A stretch of 64,000 nt of DNA, from NCBI RefSeq assembly GCF_964212655.1, contig NZ_OZ156465.1, positions 496,001-560,000 on the forward strand. Reading direction: 5' to 3'. The notes beneath the pieces are model-generated. The model saw nothing but the letters and a program-made list of their open reading frames with translations, was not told the DNA's origin and searched no databases. A program made the position numbers and the translations under genes. The stretch comes from Candidatus Thiodiazotropha sp. LNASS1. Its GTDB lineage: Bacteria; Pseudomonadota; Gammaproteobacteria; Chromatiales; Chromatiaceae. Shown one piece after another: positions 17,505-26,090 of the stretch (positions are counted from its first letter, which is position 1; every line of letters begins with the position of its first letter).

Positions 17505-18880
17505 GTGCTCTGCCGATGGTACTTGGCGATCTCGGTTTCATTGACCCGGGTCAGCGCCTGTGGCGGGAAGGTGGAAAGCAGATCCCAGGCCAGGTTGAGG
17601 GTCTCCTCGATACTGCGGTCTTCATCCTCCCCTTGTTGTACAAAACGCTGTTCGAACGCATCGGCAAACTCCAGATAGCGGCGGTCACGGGCGGATAGCT
17701 CATCGGCGCCGATGATGGAGGCCAGATTGCGCGTCTCCAGGGCTCGGGCGTAGAGGGCATAGAGCTGGTTGGAGACGTGGGGATGGTCCTCTCGGGTGAA
17801 ATCCTTGCCGATACCGTCCTTCATAAGACGCGACAGTGAAGGGGATATGTGCACCGGGGGATAGATGCCCTGGTTGTGCAGTTCGCGACTGAGGACGATC
17901 TGCCCCTCGGTGATATAACCTGTCAGGTCCGGGATCGGGTGGGTGATGTCGTCGCTGGGCATACTCAATACCGGCACCAGGGTGATGGAGCCGTGTCGAT
18001 CCTTGATGCGTCCGGAGCGTTCATAGATCTCCGCCAGATCGGAGTAGAGATAGCCGGGGTAACCCTTACGCGCCGGCACATCGCCCTTGGCGGTGGCGAC
18101 TTCGCGCAGCGCTTCGGCGTAGTGGGTCATATCGGTCATCACCACCAGGACATGGCGGTCGAGATCGAAGGCGAGGTACTCCGCCGCGGTCAGGGCCATG
18201 CGTGGGAGCGTGAGGCGTTCCACCGGTGGATCGTCGGCCATGTTGACGAACATCACCACATTGCCCAGCACACCGGAGGAGGCGAACTCCTCCTGGAAGA
18301 AGCGGGCGTCCGCGTAGGAGACACCCATGGCAGCGAAGACCACCGAGAAGCGGCTGTCGTCGTCGGGGAGTTTGGCCTGACGCACGATTTGAGCCGCCAG
18401 CCGGTTATGGGGCAGGCCCGAGGCGGAGAAGATCGGCAGCTTCTGTCCGCGCACCAGAGAGTTGAGACCATCTATGGTGGAGATGCCTGTCTGTATGAAC
18501 TCTTTCGGATAGGTGCGGGCTGCCGGGTTGAACGCTGCGGCGCTGATACTGCGGCGCAGGTTTGAGACAATGGGGGGACGATAATCCCGCGGTTCGCCCA
18601 GGCCACTGAAGACGCGACCGAGGATCTCCGGAGAGAGGGCGATTTCCACCGGTTCGTCGAGGAAGCGCACCCAGGTGCTCTCCAGGTCGATTTCGGCGGT
18701 GCCCTCGAACACCTGAATCAGCACTTCTTCGTTGGAACTGCGGATCACTTGGCCGTTGCGTGTATTACCCTGCTGGTCGCGGATATGGACCCGGTCGCCA
18801 AAGGCGATATCGGGGACATCGGCTACCGTCAACAACCCGCCCCGGGCGGAGGAAGCGGTACGATACTCCTTGGCGCTCAT
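17501..18880 (-). CDS. atpB: V-type ATP synthase subunit B (non-catalytic)
   Basis: 459 residues, usual length. The nucleotide-binding fold lacks a proper Walker A: the region reads FSASGLPHNRLAAQIVRQA, as in non-catalytic B subunits. FVNMADDPPVERLTLPRMAL and the YLYSDLAEIYERSGRI segment are family hallmarks. Three copies alternate with subunit A in the catalytic head. Both ends overlap neighbours by ATGA (A upstream, D downstream), which fixes stoichiometric coupling. Confidence 0.93.
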   Translation of the reverse strand: MSAKEYRTASSARGGLLTVADVPDIAFGDRVHIRDQQGNTRNGQVIRSSNEEVLIQVFEGTAEIDLESTWVRFLDEPVEIALSPEILGRVFSGLGEPRDYRPPIVSNLRRSISAAAFNPAARTYPKEFIQTGISTIDGLNSLVRGQKLPIFSASGLPHNRLAAQIVRQAKLPDDDSRFSVVFAAMGVSYADARFFQEEFASSGVLGNVVMFVNMADDPPVERLTLPRMALTAAEYLAFDLDRHVLVVMTDMTHYAEALREVATAKGDVPARKGYPGYLYSDLAEIYERSGRIKDRHGSITLVPVLSMPSDDITHPIPDLTGYITEGQIVLSRELHNQGIYPPVHISPSLSRLMKDGIGKDFTREDHPHVSNQLYALYARALETRNLASIIGADELSARDRRYLEFADAFEQRFVQQGEDEDRSIEETLNLAWDLLSTFPPQALTRVNETEIAKYHRQST

Positions 18881-20676
18881 GCTGTCTGTTCCCCCCGTTG
18901 TGCATATTCGGAATGGATTGCCTTGAAGTCATTCAATGCCTCAACCCGAAACGCCTTCAGCTGATCGGTTTGGGACGAATCGTAAAGTTCCTTGCAGCGG
19001 CGCAGGCGTGCCAGTATCGGCATCTCGGCAAGTTCCTGGACAGGCACGCCGAGATCGATCAGGGTGGCGCCTTCGTCATACACCGTGAGGATCAGGTCGA
19101 GCAACATGAACTGCTTATGCGGTGAGGAGAAGGTATCCACCGGATCGAGGGCGCTCTGTTGCAGCACACCCTCCTTGATCAGTGCGGCACCCTCCAATAT
19201 CCAGCGCTGGGCGGAGGAGAGGGCCTCGGGCCCTACCAGATTGACGATACGTGACAGTTCCGCATCCCTCGCCAGCATTGCCAGCGCCTGGGCACGGCGT
19301 TTCTCCCAACCACGGTCGATGTTTTCGTGCCACCATTCGGCGGCGGTGCCGACATCGGCGGAGAAGCTGTCGACCCAGTCGATAGCCGGGTAGTGGCGGG
19401 CATCCGCCAGTTCCTTGGAGAGGGCCCAGAAGGTCTGGATGATCTCCTTGGTATGGCTGGTGACCGGCTCGGAGAAATCGCCGCCTGGTGGAGAGACGGC
19501 GCCGATCAGGGTGACCGAGCCCTTGCCGCAATCCATGGTCTCGACCCGTCCCGCCCGTTCATAGAAGGCAGCCAGCCGGGAGGCAAGATAGGCGGGATAT
19601 CCCTCTTCCACGGGCATCTGACCCAGGCGGCCGGAGACCTCGCGCAGGGCCTCGGCCCAACGACTGGTGGAGTCGGCCAGCATCACCACGTCGTAGCCCT
19701 GATCCCGGTAGTACTCGGCAATGGTGATGCCGACATAGATCGAGGCCTCACGGGCCACCACCGGCATGTTGGAGGTGTTTGCGATGAGCAGGGTGCGATC
19801 CATCAAGGGTCTGCCGCTGTAGGGGTCTTTCAATTTGGGAAAGCTGTCGAGTACATCCACCAACTCATTGCCGCGCTCACCGCATCCGACATAGATGACG
19901 ATATCGGCATTGGCCCAGCGTGCGACCTGATGTTGCACCACGGTTTTGCCCGCGCCGAAAGGGCCGGGTACGGCGCATTTACTCCCTTTGAGCAGGGGGA
20001 AGAAGGTATCGAGAATACGTTGCCCGGTGATCAGGGGTTCGACCCCGTTGTCACGACCCTGATAGGGGCGGGGCTTGCGTACCGGCCACCTGTGGTAGAG
20101 CTTGAGATGATGCACCTGACCCCGAGGGTCACGCACCTGTGCGATGGTCTCTTCCAGGTTGTAGTCGCCCTCGGGCGCGAGTTCGATCAATTCACCTTCG
20201 ATGTTAGGGGGAACGACGATGCGGTGTTCGACTGTCTCAGTCTCCTGTACTAAGCCAAGACGGGCGCCACCGATGATCGGCATATTGGGTTCAAGATTGT
20301 CGCTGGGTACGAAGTGCCACAGTTTCTCCCGATCGAGGGGTAGGGGGCTGAGGCCACGGGGGATCTGGTCACCTGCCTTGATGAACATCTCCTCCAGGGG
20401 GCGCTGCACACCATCGAATATACCGCCGATGAGGCCAGGACCGAGTTCCACCGAGAGAGGATGGCCCAGGCCCTCTACCGGTTCGCCGGGTCGTACCATT
20501 TCAGTGGATTCGTAGATCTGGGCCAGGGCTTCGTCACCCTCCAGGGAGATCACCTCACCATACAGGCCGAGACTGCCGATGCGCACCTGCTCACCGTTTT
20601 GCACGCCCGGTAGCCTGATGGTGACGATGGGACCGTTGATATCCTGAATGGTGCCTTTCTTGTTTTCGTGTTTCAT
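18877..20676 (-). CDS. atpA: V-type ATP synthase subunit A (catalytic)
   Basis: 599 residues, full length. Walker A is at 238-245 (GPFGAGKT), followed by the Walker B region VMLADSTSRWAEALREVSGRL. The non-homologous insertion found in V/A-type A subunits but not in F-type beta occupies roughly residues 110-200. It hydrolyses or makes ATP in the A3B3 head. The start lies two bases past the subunit E stop. The signature SERGNELVDVL (here CGERGNELVDV) is clear. Confidence 0.95.
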   Translation of the reverse strand: MKHENKKGTIQDINGPIVTIRLPGVQNGEQVRIGSLGLYGEVISLEGDEALAQIYESTEMVRPGEPVEGLGHPLSVELGPGLIGGIFDGVQRPLEEMFIKAGDQIPRGLSPLPLDREKLWHFVPSDNLEPNMPIIGGARLGLVQETETVEHRIVVPPNIEGELIELAPEGDYNLEETIAQVRDPRGQVHHLKLYHRWPVRKPRPYQGRDNGVEPLITGQRILDTFFPLLKGSKCAVPGPFGAGKTVVQHQVARWANADIVIYVGCGERGNELVDVLDSFPKLKDPYSGRPLMDRTLLIANTSNMPVVAREASIYVGITIAEYYRDQGYDVVMLADSTSRWAEALREVSGRLGQMPVEEGYPAYLASRLAAFYERAGRVETMDCGKGSVTLIGAVSPPGGDFSEPVTSHTKEIIQTFWALSKELADARHYPAIDWVDSFSADVGTAAEWWHENIDRGWEKRRAQALAMLARDAELSRIVNLVGPEALSSAQRWILEGAALIKEGVLQQSALDPVDTFSSPHKQFMLLDLILTVYDEGATLIDLGVPVQELAEMPILARLRRCKELYDSSQTDQLKAFRVEALNDFKAIHSEYAQRGEQTA

Positions 20677-20678
20677 CG

Positions 20679-21311
20679 TTAAAGTGCCTGTCCATCACCG
20701 ATAGGGGGTAACAACCTTTCGACCAACGCCTGGTGCACTTTGCGCTCCAGTCGGGTGAGTCGGCCCTCGAAGGTGTGATCGATCTGTACGCGTTTGTCGG
20801 CTGTGGTGATCAGGCAGCCGCCTATGGTTTCGATACTCTGCTCCTTCAGTTCGAATATCTTGCCTGCCGCCAGACTGGAGGTCAGGGTCTCCCATTGGGG
20901 TTTCAGGCGTCGCAGATCTTCGGTATTTACCGAGACCAGCAGCCGCTGTTCCTCGATCTGTTTTGCGGCCTGCTGCAGAAAGGCCTTCAACAATTCGATA
21001 TATTTTGCCTCGTCCTGGGCCAAGGCCTGCATGCGTTGTTGCAAACGGTCGACTACCACCTGTACCAGGTTCCAGCGCATATGATCCATTTTACTGTGCA
21101 GCTTCAGTTCATCCGCCTGAACCTTGCGTAAATAGGCCCTGTCAGCCAGTGATTTGGCCAGCAGAGTCTCTTTCTCCTCGCGTAGATGAAGACGCTCGCT
21201 GGCTTCACGCAGGATATTCTTGCGTCCCGCTTCGGCCCGGCTGTGACACTCATTGGCCATCAGTTCGGCCCTTTCAAGGATCGCTTTTTCAAGCGCTTCA
21301 ACCTGATTCAA
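20679..21311 (-). CDS. atpE: V-type ATP synthase subunit E (peripheral stalk)
   Basis: 210 residues, with a long N-terminal helix rich in Glu, Arg and Lys (ALEKAILERAELMANECHSRA) and a C-terminal globular part (GGCLITTADKRVQIDHTFEGRL) typical of subunit E. It pairs with subunit G as a stator stalk. The start is TTG at 21311, supported by GAGGAG seven bases upstream; no ATG occurs until codon 18. It sits between F and A in the operon. Confidence 0.88.
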   Translation of the reverse strand: MNQVEALEKAILERAELMANECHSRAEAGRKNILREASERLHLREEKETLLAKSLADRAYLRKVQADELKLHSKMDHMRWNLVQVVVDRLQQRMQALAQDEAKYIELLKAFLQQAAKQIEEQRLLVSVNTEDLRRLKPQWETLTSSLAAGKIFELKEQSIETIGGCLITTADKRVQIDHTFEGRLTRLERKVHQALVERLLPPIGDGQAL

Positions 21312-21326
21312 TGTCGTTCTCCTCTG

Positions 21327-21650
21327 TTAACCACCGGTGAGTTTTTTCAGTTGAATGTCCAGGTCGGAATGAAACTCCTCGGGATCCTGCAACGACGGGA
21401 CCTCGGACAGGATGATGCGACCGCCTTCATTGCGGATCTGATCCAGCAGCTTGGAACCGACATGATTGACAGACTGCTCGATGATCAGCAATGCCCGCTG
21501 TCGTTCCTGTAATAGCTGGTTCAATAATTCGTCCAGCCTGCTGCTGTCGGGTTCTGTGAGGGTTTCAAATCCGATCAGCCGGAAGCCGTCCGTCAGGGCA
21601 TGGCTGCCGACGAAGATCTTTCTGACTTTGTGTGTTGCTGTTTCCGGCAC
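21327..21650 (-). CDS. atpF: V-type ATP synthase subunit F
   Basis: 107 residues. The beta-alpha fold start KIFVGSHALTDGFRLIGFET and the segment ALLIIEQSVNHV match subunit F, which caps subunit D in the rotor. The start is GTG at 21650, two bases after the subunit K stop, without a good ribosome binding site, so it probably depends on translational coupling to K. Confidence 0.85.
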   Translation of the reverse strand: MPETATHKVRKIFVGSHALTDGFRLIGFETLTEPDSSRLDELLNQLLQERQRALLIIEQSVNHVGSKLLDQIRNEGGRIILSEVPSLQDPEEFHSDLDIQLKKLTGG

Positions 21651-21652
21651 TT

Positions 21653-22090
21653 TCAGATCTTATCCAGCAACAGAATACTCATCACCAGACCGTAGATGGC
21701 AATACCCTCAGCCAGGCCGAGATAGATCAGCGTGCGTCCGAAGATCTCCGGTTTTTCCGCCAGCACGGCCAGTGACGCGGCGCCGATGGGTCCCACCGCG
21801 ATACCTGCACCGATGGTGCTGAGGGCAGTTGGTATACCGACACCGATGATGCCAAGACCGAGGCCAATCGATATCTCGCCACCCGCTTCGGCAACCTCGG
21901 TGGCTGCCATGACCTCGTTGGCTCCCATGAAGATCAGTGTCGCCTGAGCGACGACAAAGACCAGCAGATTGATACCGATAGTCGGTTTGAACCACGGTCT
22001 GCTGACCTTGGCAGGCTGCATCTCCATGATAACGCCGGTGATGATGAGGCCGGCGATACCCAGGGTCATTACTGCAATAAGCCAGTACAT
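21653..22090 (-). CDS. atpK: V-type ATP synthase subunit K (membrane rotor ring)
   Basis: 145 residues with four hydrophobic segments. Only the last two form a recognisable c-type hairpin: a Gly-rich helix (GIPTALSTIGAGIAVGPIGAASL) and the ion-carrying helix with a single Glu (GLAEGIAIYGLVMSILL). The N-terminal pair lacks a carboxylate. The first hairpin helix lacks the Gln expected for sodium coordination, which mildly favours proton use (inference). The ATG has GGAG six bases upstream. A 156-bp spacer separates it from subunit I. Confidence 0.88.
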   Translation of the reverse strand: MYWLIAVMTLGIAGLIITGVIMEMQPAKVSRPWFKPTIGINLLVFVVAQATLIFMGANEVMAATEVAEAGGEISIGLGLGIIGVGIPTALSTIGAGIAVGPIGAASLAVLAEKPEIFGRTLIYLGLAEGIAIYGLVMSILLLDKI

Positions 22091-22106
22091 ATTGATCTCC
22101 TATTAT

Positions 22107-22238
22107 GTTGAGTTTTTAGTTATGAGTTATGAGTTGATGTGTTCGCTTCGCTCACGCTTGTTTGAATTAACTCACATGCAGTAACGTGCGACATTGCTGC
22201 CTGTTGATAACCTATAACTAAAAACTCATAACTCAAAA
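22107..22238. repeat. AT-rich inverted repeat in the I-K spacer
   Basis: The left arm around 22109-22136 (TGAGTTTTTAGTTAT then GAGTTATGAGTT units) is matched by the reverse complement around 22214-22238. Fifteen bases pair perfectly (22109-22123 with 22214-22228). Short AACTCATAACT-like units recur in both arms. The rest of the operon has almost no spacers, so this looks like an inserted small mobile or junk element. Confidence 0.6.
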
Positions 22239-22246
22239 CGCTTAAG

Positions 22247-24124
22247 TTAAAGTGTGAGCGGCTTAAACGCCTTCCCATCTCCCGAATAGAAGCGGGAGAA
22301 ACCTTCATAGAATTCGAGTCGCAATACCTGGATGGCGACGATCAGCCCTTCCAGGACCAGGATAAAGATATTACCCAGGATTACTGTAATCCAATGACCC
22401 ATATCACCCATCATGTTGGCCAGGGTGAAGACTGCAATCGCCAACGCCACATGGTTCAGGCTGAAGGCCGCAACACGCAGGAAGGAGAGGGTATTTGATG
22501 CATAACCGGTAATCGTCTCGAAGGTCTCTATGAAGGCAACCAGTATGCGCTCTCCGATCGCAGCTTCCTGCTCGACCAGTTTGTGGGCGAAGATGCCGAT
22601 CAGGGTAAGGATGGCAAGGGTGCCCCAATACGGAGAGATGCTGCCGGTGTTGTAAAAGCTGTAACCGGTTCCCAACAGGCCGGTATAGAGTAGCAACGAG
22701 AGCAGGCCATTATCGCCGAACAGGGCGCCGATTCGGTCGCCTATCATCATGTGGTTGAAGATATTGATCAGGGTTACCAGGATAATGAAACCGACGCCCC
22801 ATAGTAGCGCCACGGTGAGCATGTAGAGTGGATCGGTGAGTGGCGCGATCCATAGCGCATGCATGATATGTTCATAGCCGAAGATACTGCCGTAGAGAAA
22901 ACCGAATAGGATAGATGCAAGACCGGCGGCGATGCCAAATGGGGTGAAGCTTCCGAGTTTGCGCCGCAGCAGCAGGGTGACTGCGATGATCACCGCGCCA
23001 TGCCCTACATCCCCGAACATCATGCCGAACATCAGGATATAGGTGAGGGCGAACAGCTGGGTTGGGTTGACCTCGCCATAGCGGGGTACACCGTATTGCA
23101 TCACCAGTGATGAAAAGGGCCTCAACAACCGGTTATGCCGCATCACCGAAGGTACCAGTCCGCGTTCCTCTGGTTTGGGATCGCGGGTCTCCAGCACAAA
23201 GGTATTGGGAAGCTTGTCCCGTAAAGCGATTTCCACCAGGCTTATATCCTCGGCGGGAATCCAACCCTGTAGCCGGGACAGATTGCCCCGATGGCGGGCG
23301 GCCTCCCCCAGGGCCACATAGGGTGCTGCCAAATGGAGAACACGTGCTGCCTTCTGTAGCTCCTGCCCGGAGGATTCTCCCCAGGCCGCAATAATTTGTT
23401 CAAGCGATTCGGCTGCTTCTTCTACTGATGCCCTGCGTTGCATGAGACGGGTCTTGGCGGTTTCAGGCTGAGCGTGCAGCTCCGGTGGAATATCGAGTGG
23501 TCTGAAACCGGCGGTATCAAGCACCGATTTCAGTTTAGAGCCTTCACGGCCACCCGTGCCGGCGATAATTACATGGCTCTCGTTATCACTTTCGTGGAAG
23601 GGAAAGAGTAGGTAGTTATCGAGTCCAAGGGCGTCTTTCAGTTGATTCACCTGGGTACGGGGGACCATGCCGATGGTGGTTTTGAGAAACTGATTGTCGC
23701 CCTGAAGCTGGCCCAGATCGATATGCAGATTACGGAAATTGGCCAGGGTGGTCTCCAGTTGATCGATACTGCGCCGTTCTTCCAGCTGCCGGCGGCGGGT
23801 CTCGTCAAAGTCGGAGCAGCTCTCCCACGCCTTCCCCAGCCATTGGTTCACCGCTTCGAGCTCCTGTTCGGAGATTGGGGTGACCTCACCGGTAAGTGCC
23901 TTGGGTATGAATCCGACTTGAGAGGCGATCTTATCCATTCGCGCCCTGGCTTGCGCATAACACTCGCGAAAACGTTGACCGGGAATATCGGGTAGTGCCT
24001 GCTCGGCATAGGGGCGATTGTCCGGACTGAAACTGTTGAGACCGGCCAGGATCATCGAGGCATTTGGCAGATCTTCCGTGAGCACATGCAGGCTGATATG
24101 CTTCATCGGCAGCGGGCTAAACAT
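22247..24124 (-). CDS. atpI: V-type ATP synthase subunit I (membrane stator, a-subunit)
   Basis: 625 residues from the ATG at 24124, which has GGAGG six bases upstream and overlaps the end of subunit C by eight bases; an earlier in-frame start is inside C and unlikely. The N-terminal half (about 1-310) is soluble and partly coiled-coil. The C-terminal half has about seven membrane helices, with GMMFGDVGHG, the ETFETITGYASNTLSFLRV segment holding the key Arg, and GLIVAIQVLRLEFYEGFSRFY at the end. It forms the ion half-channels next to the K ring. Confidence 0.92.
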   Translation of the reverse strand: MFSPLPMKHISLHVLTEDLPNASMILAGLNSFSPDNRPYAEQALPDIPGQRFRECYAQARARMDKIASQVGFIPKALTGEVTPISEQELEAVNQWLGKAWESCSDFDETRRRQLEERRSIDQLETTLANFRNLHIDLGQLQGDNQFLKTTIGMVPRTQVNQLKDALGLDNYLLFPFHESDNESHVIIAGTGGREGSKLKSVLDTAGFRPLDIPPELHAQPETAKTRLMQRRASVEEAAESLEQIIAAWGESSGQELQKAARVLHLAAPYVALGEAARHRGNLSRLQGWIPAEDISLVEIALRDKLPNTFVLETRDPKPEERGLVPSVMRHNRLLRPFSSLVMQYGVPRYGEVNPTQLFALTYILMFGMMFGDVGHGAVIIAVTLLLRRKLGSFTPFGIAAGLASILFGFLYGSIFGYEHIMHALWIAPLTDPLYMLTVALLWGVGFIILVTLINIFNHMMIGDRIGALFGDNGLLSLLLYTGLLGTGYSFYNTGSISPYWGTLAILTLIGIFAHKLVEQEAAIGERILVAFIETFETITGYASNTLSFLRVAAFSLNHVALAIAVFTLANMMGDMGHWITVILGNIFILVLEGLIVAIQVLRLEFYEGFSRFYSGDGKAFKPLTL

Positions 24125-25178
24125 GACTCGCCTCCGTTGCATCCATCTGCAAGGGATTGCCGGGTACCGCCTCATTCAGAATTGTCCCATCCATCTGCAG
24201 CAACTTGCTCTGAATAATGGCGTAGAGCTTCATCAGGTCCATATCGCGAATAATCAAGTAGCTGAGCGCAGAGACCACCGCGTCGGGGCTGTGGTGCATC
24301 AATTTGCGTAGTTCGTCAGAGACGGTTTGATCGAGACGCTGGCGTACCTGGGTGATGCTGTTGGCATTCGAGAGGATTGCCTTAAAAGGGGCGGGCAGGT
24401 GCTCGATGATGGTTTCCAGCCCATCCAGGTTGGCCAGTTCCATCAGTTTTTCACGCTGGAGCCGCCCGCCGTAGGGGATCAGCAGGTAGTAGGCTTCACT
24501 GGGGGCGAAGCGATAGACCAGCCGGTAGCGCAGCAGCCATAGTATGTTTTGCCGATCGACCATGATGCCGATCACCTTTTTCAGACCGCGTTTATCGATA
24601 CTGTCCGTAATATTGGCGTGGCGCAGCATACCGGTGTAGTAGAGACGATCGATGGCCGCGTCAAGGGAGAAGTTTTCGTGCTGCTCCTCAAACACATTAC
24701 GCGCCTGCCTGGCAATCAGGGCGTAGGGTCCCTGGTCGAGCTGGCGCAACATCTCGAGCACATTTTCCGCCTGCAGCAGGGATTCGTGAGGCAGGCGGAT
24801 ATTCTCCGGCATCTCAAACAGGTTATCCCGGATCTCCTCCATCCCAAGGCTGTTCAATTTACCCCGGATCAGTGTTTTCAGGTTATAGAGTTCGAACTTT
24901 CTCGGCCAATAGAGCATCAGTCCGCGGGAACGACCGCTGAGAGGGCGCAATAGAACCGACAGTTCACTCATCAGTCGCTGTAACAGAGCCTGTTCAACCA
25001 AACGGATCCTTTGCCGGTTGTCTATGGATTCTTCAAAAATCGGCTGAAGATCGAAGGCATCGCCAAGCTGTCTGAGTGACATCTGCTTCAAGCGTTCGAT
25101 CTCATCGGCGTCGAGCAGACGCGCCGAGAGTACACCGACACGGGTTTTTAGGTAGGCCTGATCCCTATTCGAACTCAT
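24117..25178 (-). CDS. atpC: V-type ATP synthase subunit C (rotor-ring adaptor)
   Basis: 353 residues, helical, with YLKTRVGVLSARLLD at the N-terminus, the repeated segments YFNLKTLIRGK-like (ELYNLKTLIRGKL) and NILWLLRYRLVYRFAP, and DMDLMKLYAIIQSKLLQMD at the end. These match the bacterial/archaeal subunit C (yeast subunit d), which joins the central stalk to the K ring. No strong ribosome binding site precedes the ATG. It follows the G/H-like gene by nine bases. Confidence 0.88.
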   Translation of the reverse strand: MSSNRDQAYLKTRVGVLSARLLDADEIERLKQMSLRQLGDAFDLQPIFEESIDNRQRIRLVEQALLQRLMSELSVLLRPLSGRSRGLMLYWPRKFELYNLKTLIRGKLNSLGMEEIRDNLFEMPENIRLPHESLLQAENVLEMLRQLDQGPYALIARQARNVFEEQHENFSLDAAIDRLYYTGMLRHANITDSIDKRGLKKVIGIMVDRQNILWLLRYRLVYRFAPSEAYYLLIPYGGRLQREKLMELANLDGLETIIEHLPAPFKAILSNANSITQVRQRLDQTVSDELRKLMHHSPDAVVSALSYLIIRDMDLMKLYAIIQSKLLQMDGTILNEAVPGNPLQMDATEASHV

Positions 25179-25187
25179 CGGAACGGT

Positions 25188-25514
25188 TCAATCTTCATCT
25201 GCCGTGGGATCGATCAGTACGGTGAAGGCTGCTTCCAATGCGTCATCCTCACGTGCTTCGGCATATTCGCGCAGTTGGGCATGGCGTTCATTGAAGCGCT
25301 TTTTTAGTTCCGCGATGGTCTGTTCAGCGCGGCTTTCCGCCTTTTCCATGAAACTATGGTGCAATTCGGGAATCCGCGCCTCGAAATGTTCCTCTTTAGT
25401 CTTTGCCTCTTGCAAAGCCTCCTGGATCATGCGTTCTCGCATCTCCTCGGCTTTGTTGTGAATTTGTTGCGCTTTGGTTTCTGCATCGAGCAAGCGCTGA
25501 AGTGATTCTTCCAT
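25188..25514 (-). CDS. V-type ATP synthase subunit G/H-like peripheral stalk protein
   Basis: 108 residues from the ATG at 25514 (GGGGGG nine bases upstream). It is an almost uninterrupted charged helix (LLDAETKAQQIHNKAEEMRE, then ERHAQLREYAEAREDDALEAA), as expected for the G/H subunit that pairs with E. Sequence identity in this family is low and the call rests on the helix pattern and position as first gene of the ATPase operon. The operon promoter should lie in the 183 bp upstream. Confidence 0.75.
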   Translation of the reverse strand: MEESLQRLLDAETKAQQIHNKAEEMRERMIQEALQEAKTKEEHFEARIPELHHSFMEKAESRAEQTIAELKKRFNERHAQLREYAEAREDDALEAAFTVLIDPTADED

Positions 25515-25697
25515 TAATACAAATCCCCCCAGTATTATGTTGGGCCGTTTGTTGTATCTGAGGATCAATGGCAGGGCATCGATCTGCGACCCTGCAGTAC
25601 ATGAATAGTGTAGCTAATTTAGCTGTGGATTGTACGACTTCATTTGTTCGTCGATTGAGCCAGATCATTAATCAAACATCTAATCCGACCGGCTGAA

Positions 25698-26090
25698 TCA
25701 GACATCGGTATCCGGAGGCGCCAGCTCAGGATCCTTGCGCTGATAGCCAACGGCCTTGAGCTTATCCAGATAGGCCTGCCAGAGCTCATCATGGTGTTTG
25801 CCCAGATTAAAGAGATAGCGCCAATCGTAGAGTCCTGAGTTATGGCCGTCATCAAAGTGGATCTTGATTGCGTACTGGCCGACAGGTTCAATCTGGGTGA
25901 TGCTTACCATCTCTTTGCCACGCTCCAGTTTTGCCGTCGCAGGGCTATGGCCCCGCGTCTCGGCGGAGGGTGAATAGACCCGCAGGTATTCGCATGGGAG
26001 CGAGAAATGGCTGCCATCGTCAAAGGCGATATCCAGGAAACGACTCTTCTGATGTACCTTGATATCAACCGGGTGTGGATAATCCGCCAT
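25698..26090 (-). CDS. DUF971 domain protein
   Basis: 130 residues. The ATG at 26090 overlaps the ferrochelatase stop by one base (TGATG) and has AGG five bases upstream. The single DUF971 domain (related to the N-terminal domain of gamma-butyrobetaine hydroxylase) is recognised by LDIAFDDGSHFSLPCEYLRVYSPSAE and FDDGHNSGLYDWRYLFNLG. Stand-alone members of this family are sometimes linked to iron-sulfur protein assembly, but no function is proven. Coupling to hemH suggests a haem or iron theme. Confidence 0.85.
   Translation of the reverse strand: MADYPHPVDIKVHQKSRFLDIAFDDGSHFSLPCEYLRVYSPSAETRGHSPATAKLERGKEMVSITQIEPVGQYAIKIHFDDGHNSGLYDWRYLFNLGKHHDELWQAYLDKLKAVGYQRKDPELAPPDTDV

Noticed and set aside
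16806-17678. Long plus-strand frame of 290 codons across the subunit D gene
   Set aside because: Antisense shadow of V-ATPase subunits D and B, whose motifs are unmistakable.
19327-20253. 308-codon plus-strand frame within subunit A
   Set aside because: Antisense to the catalytic subunit; mirrors its codon pattern.
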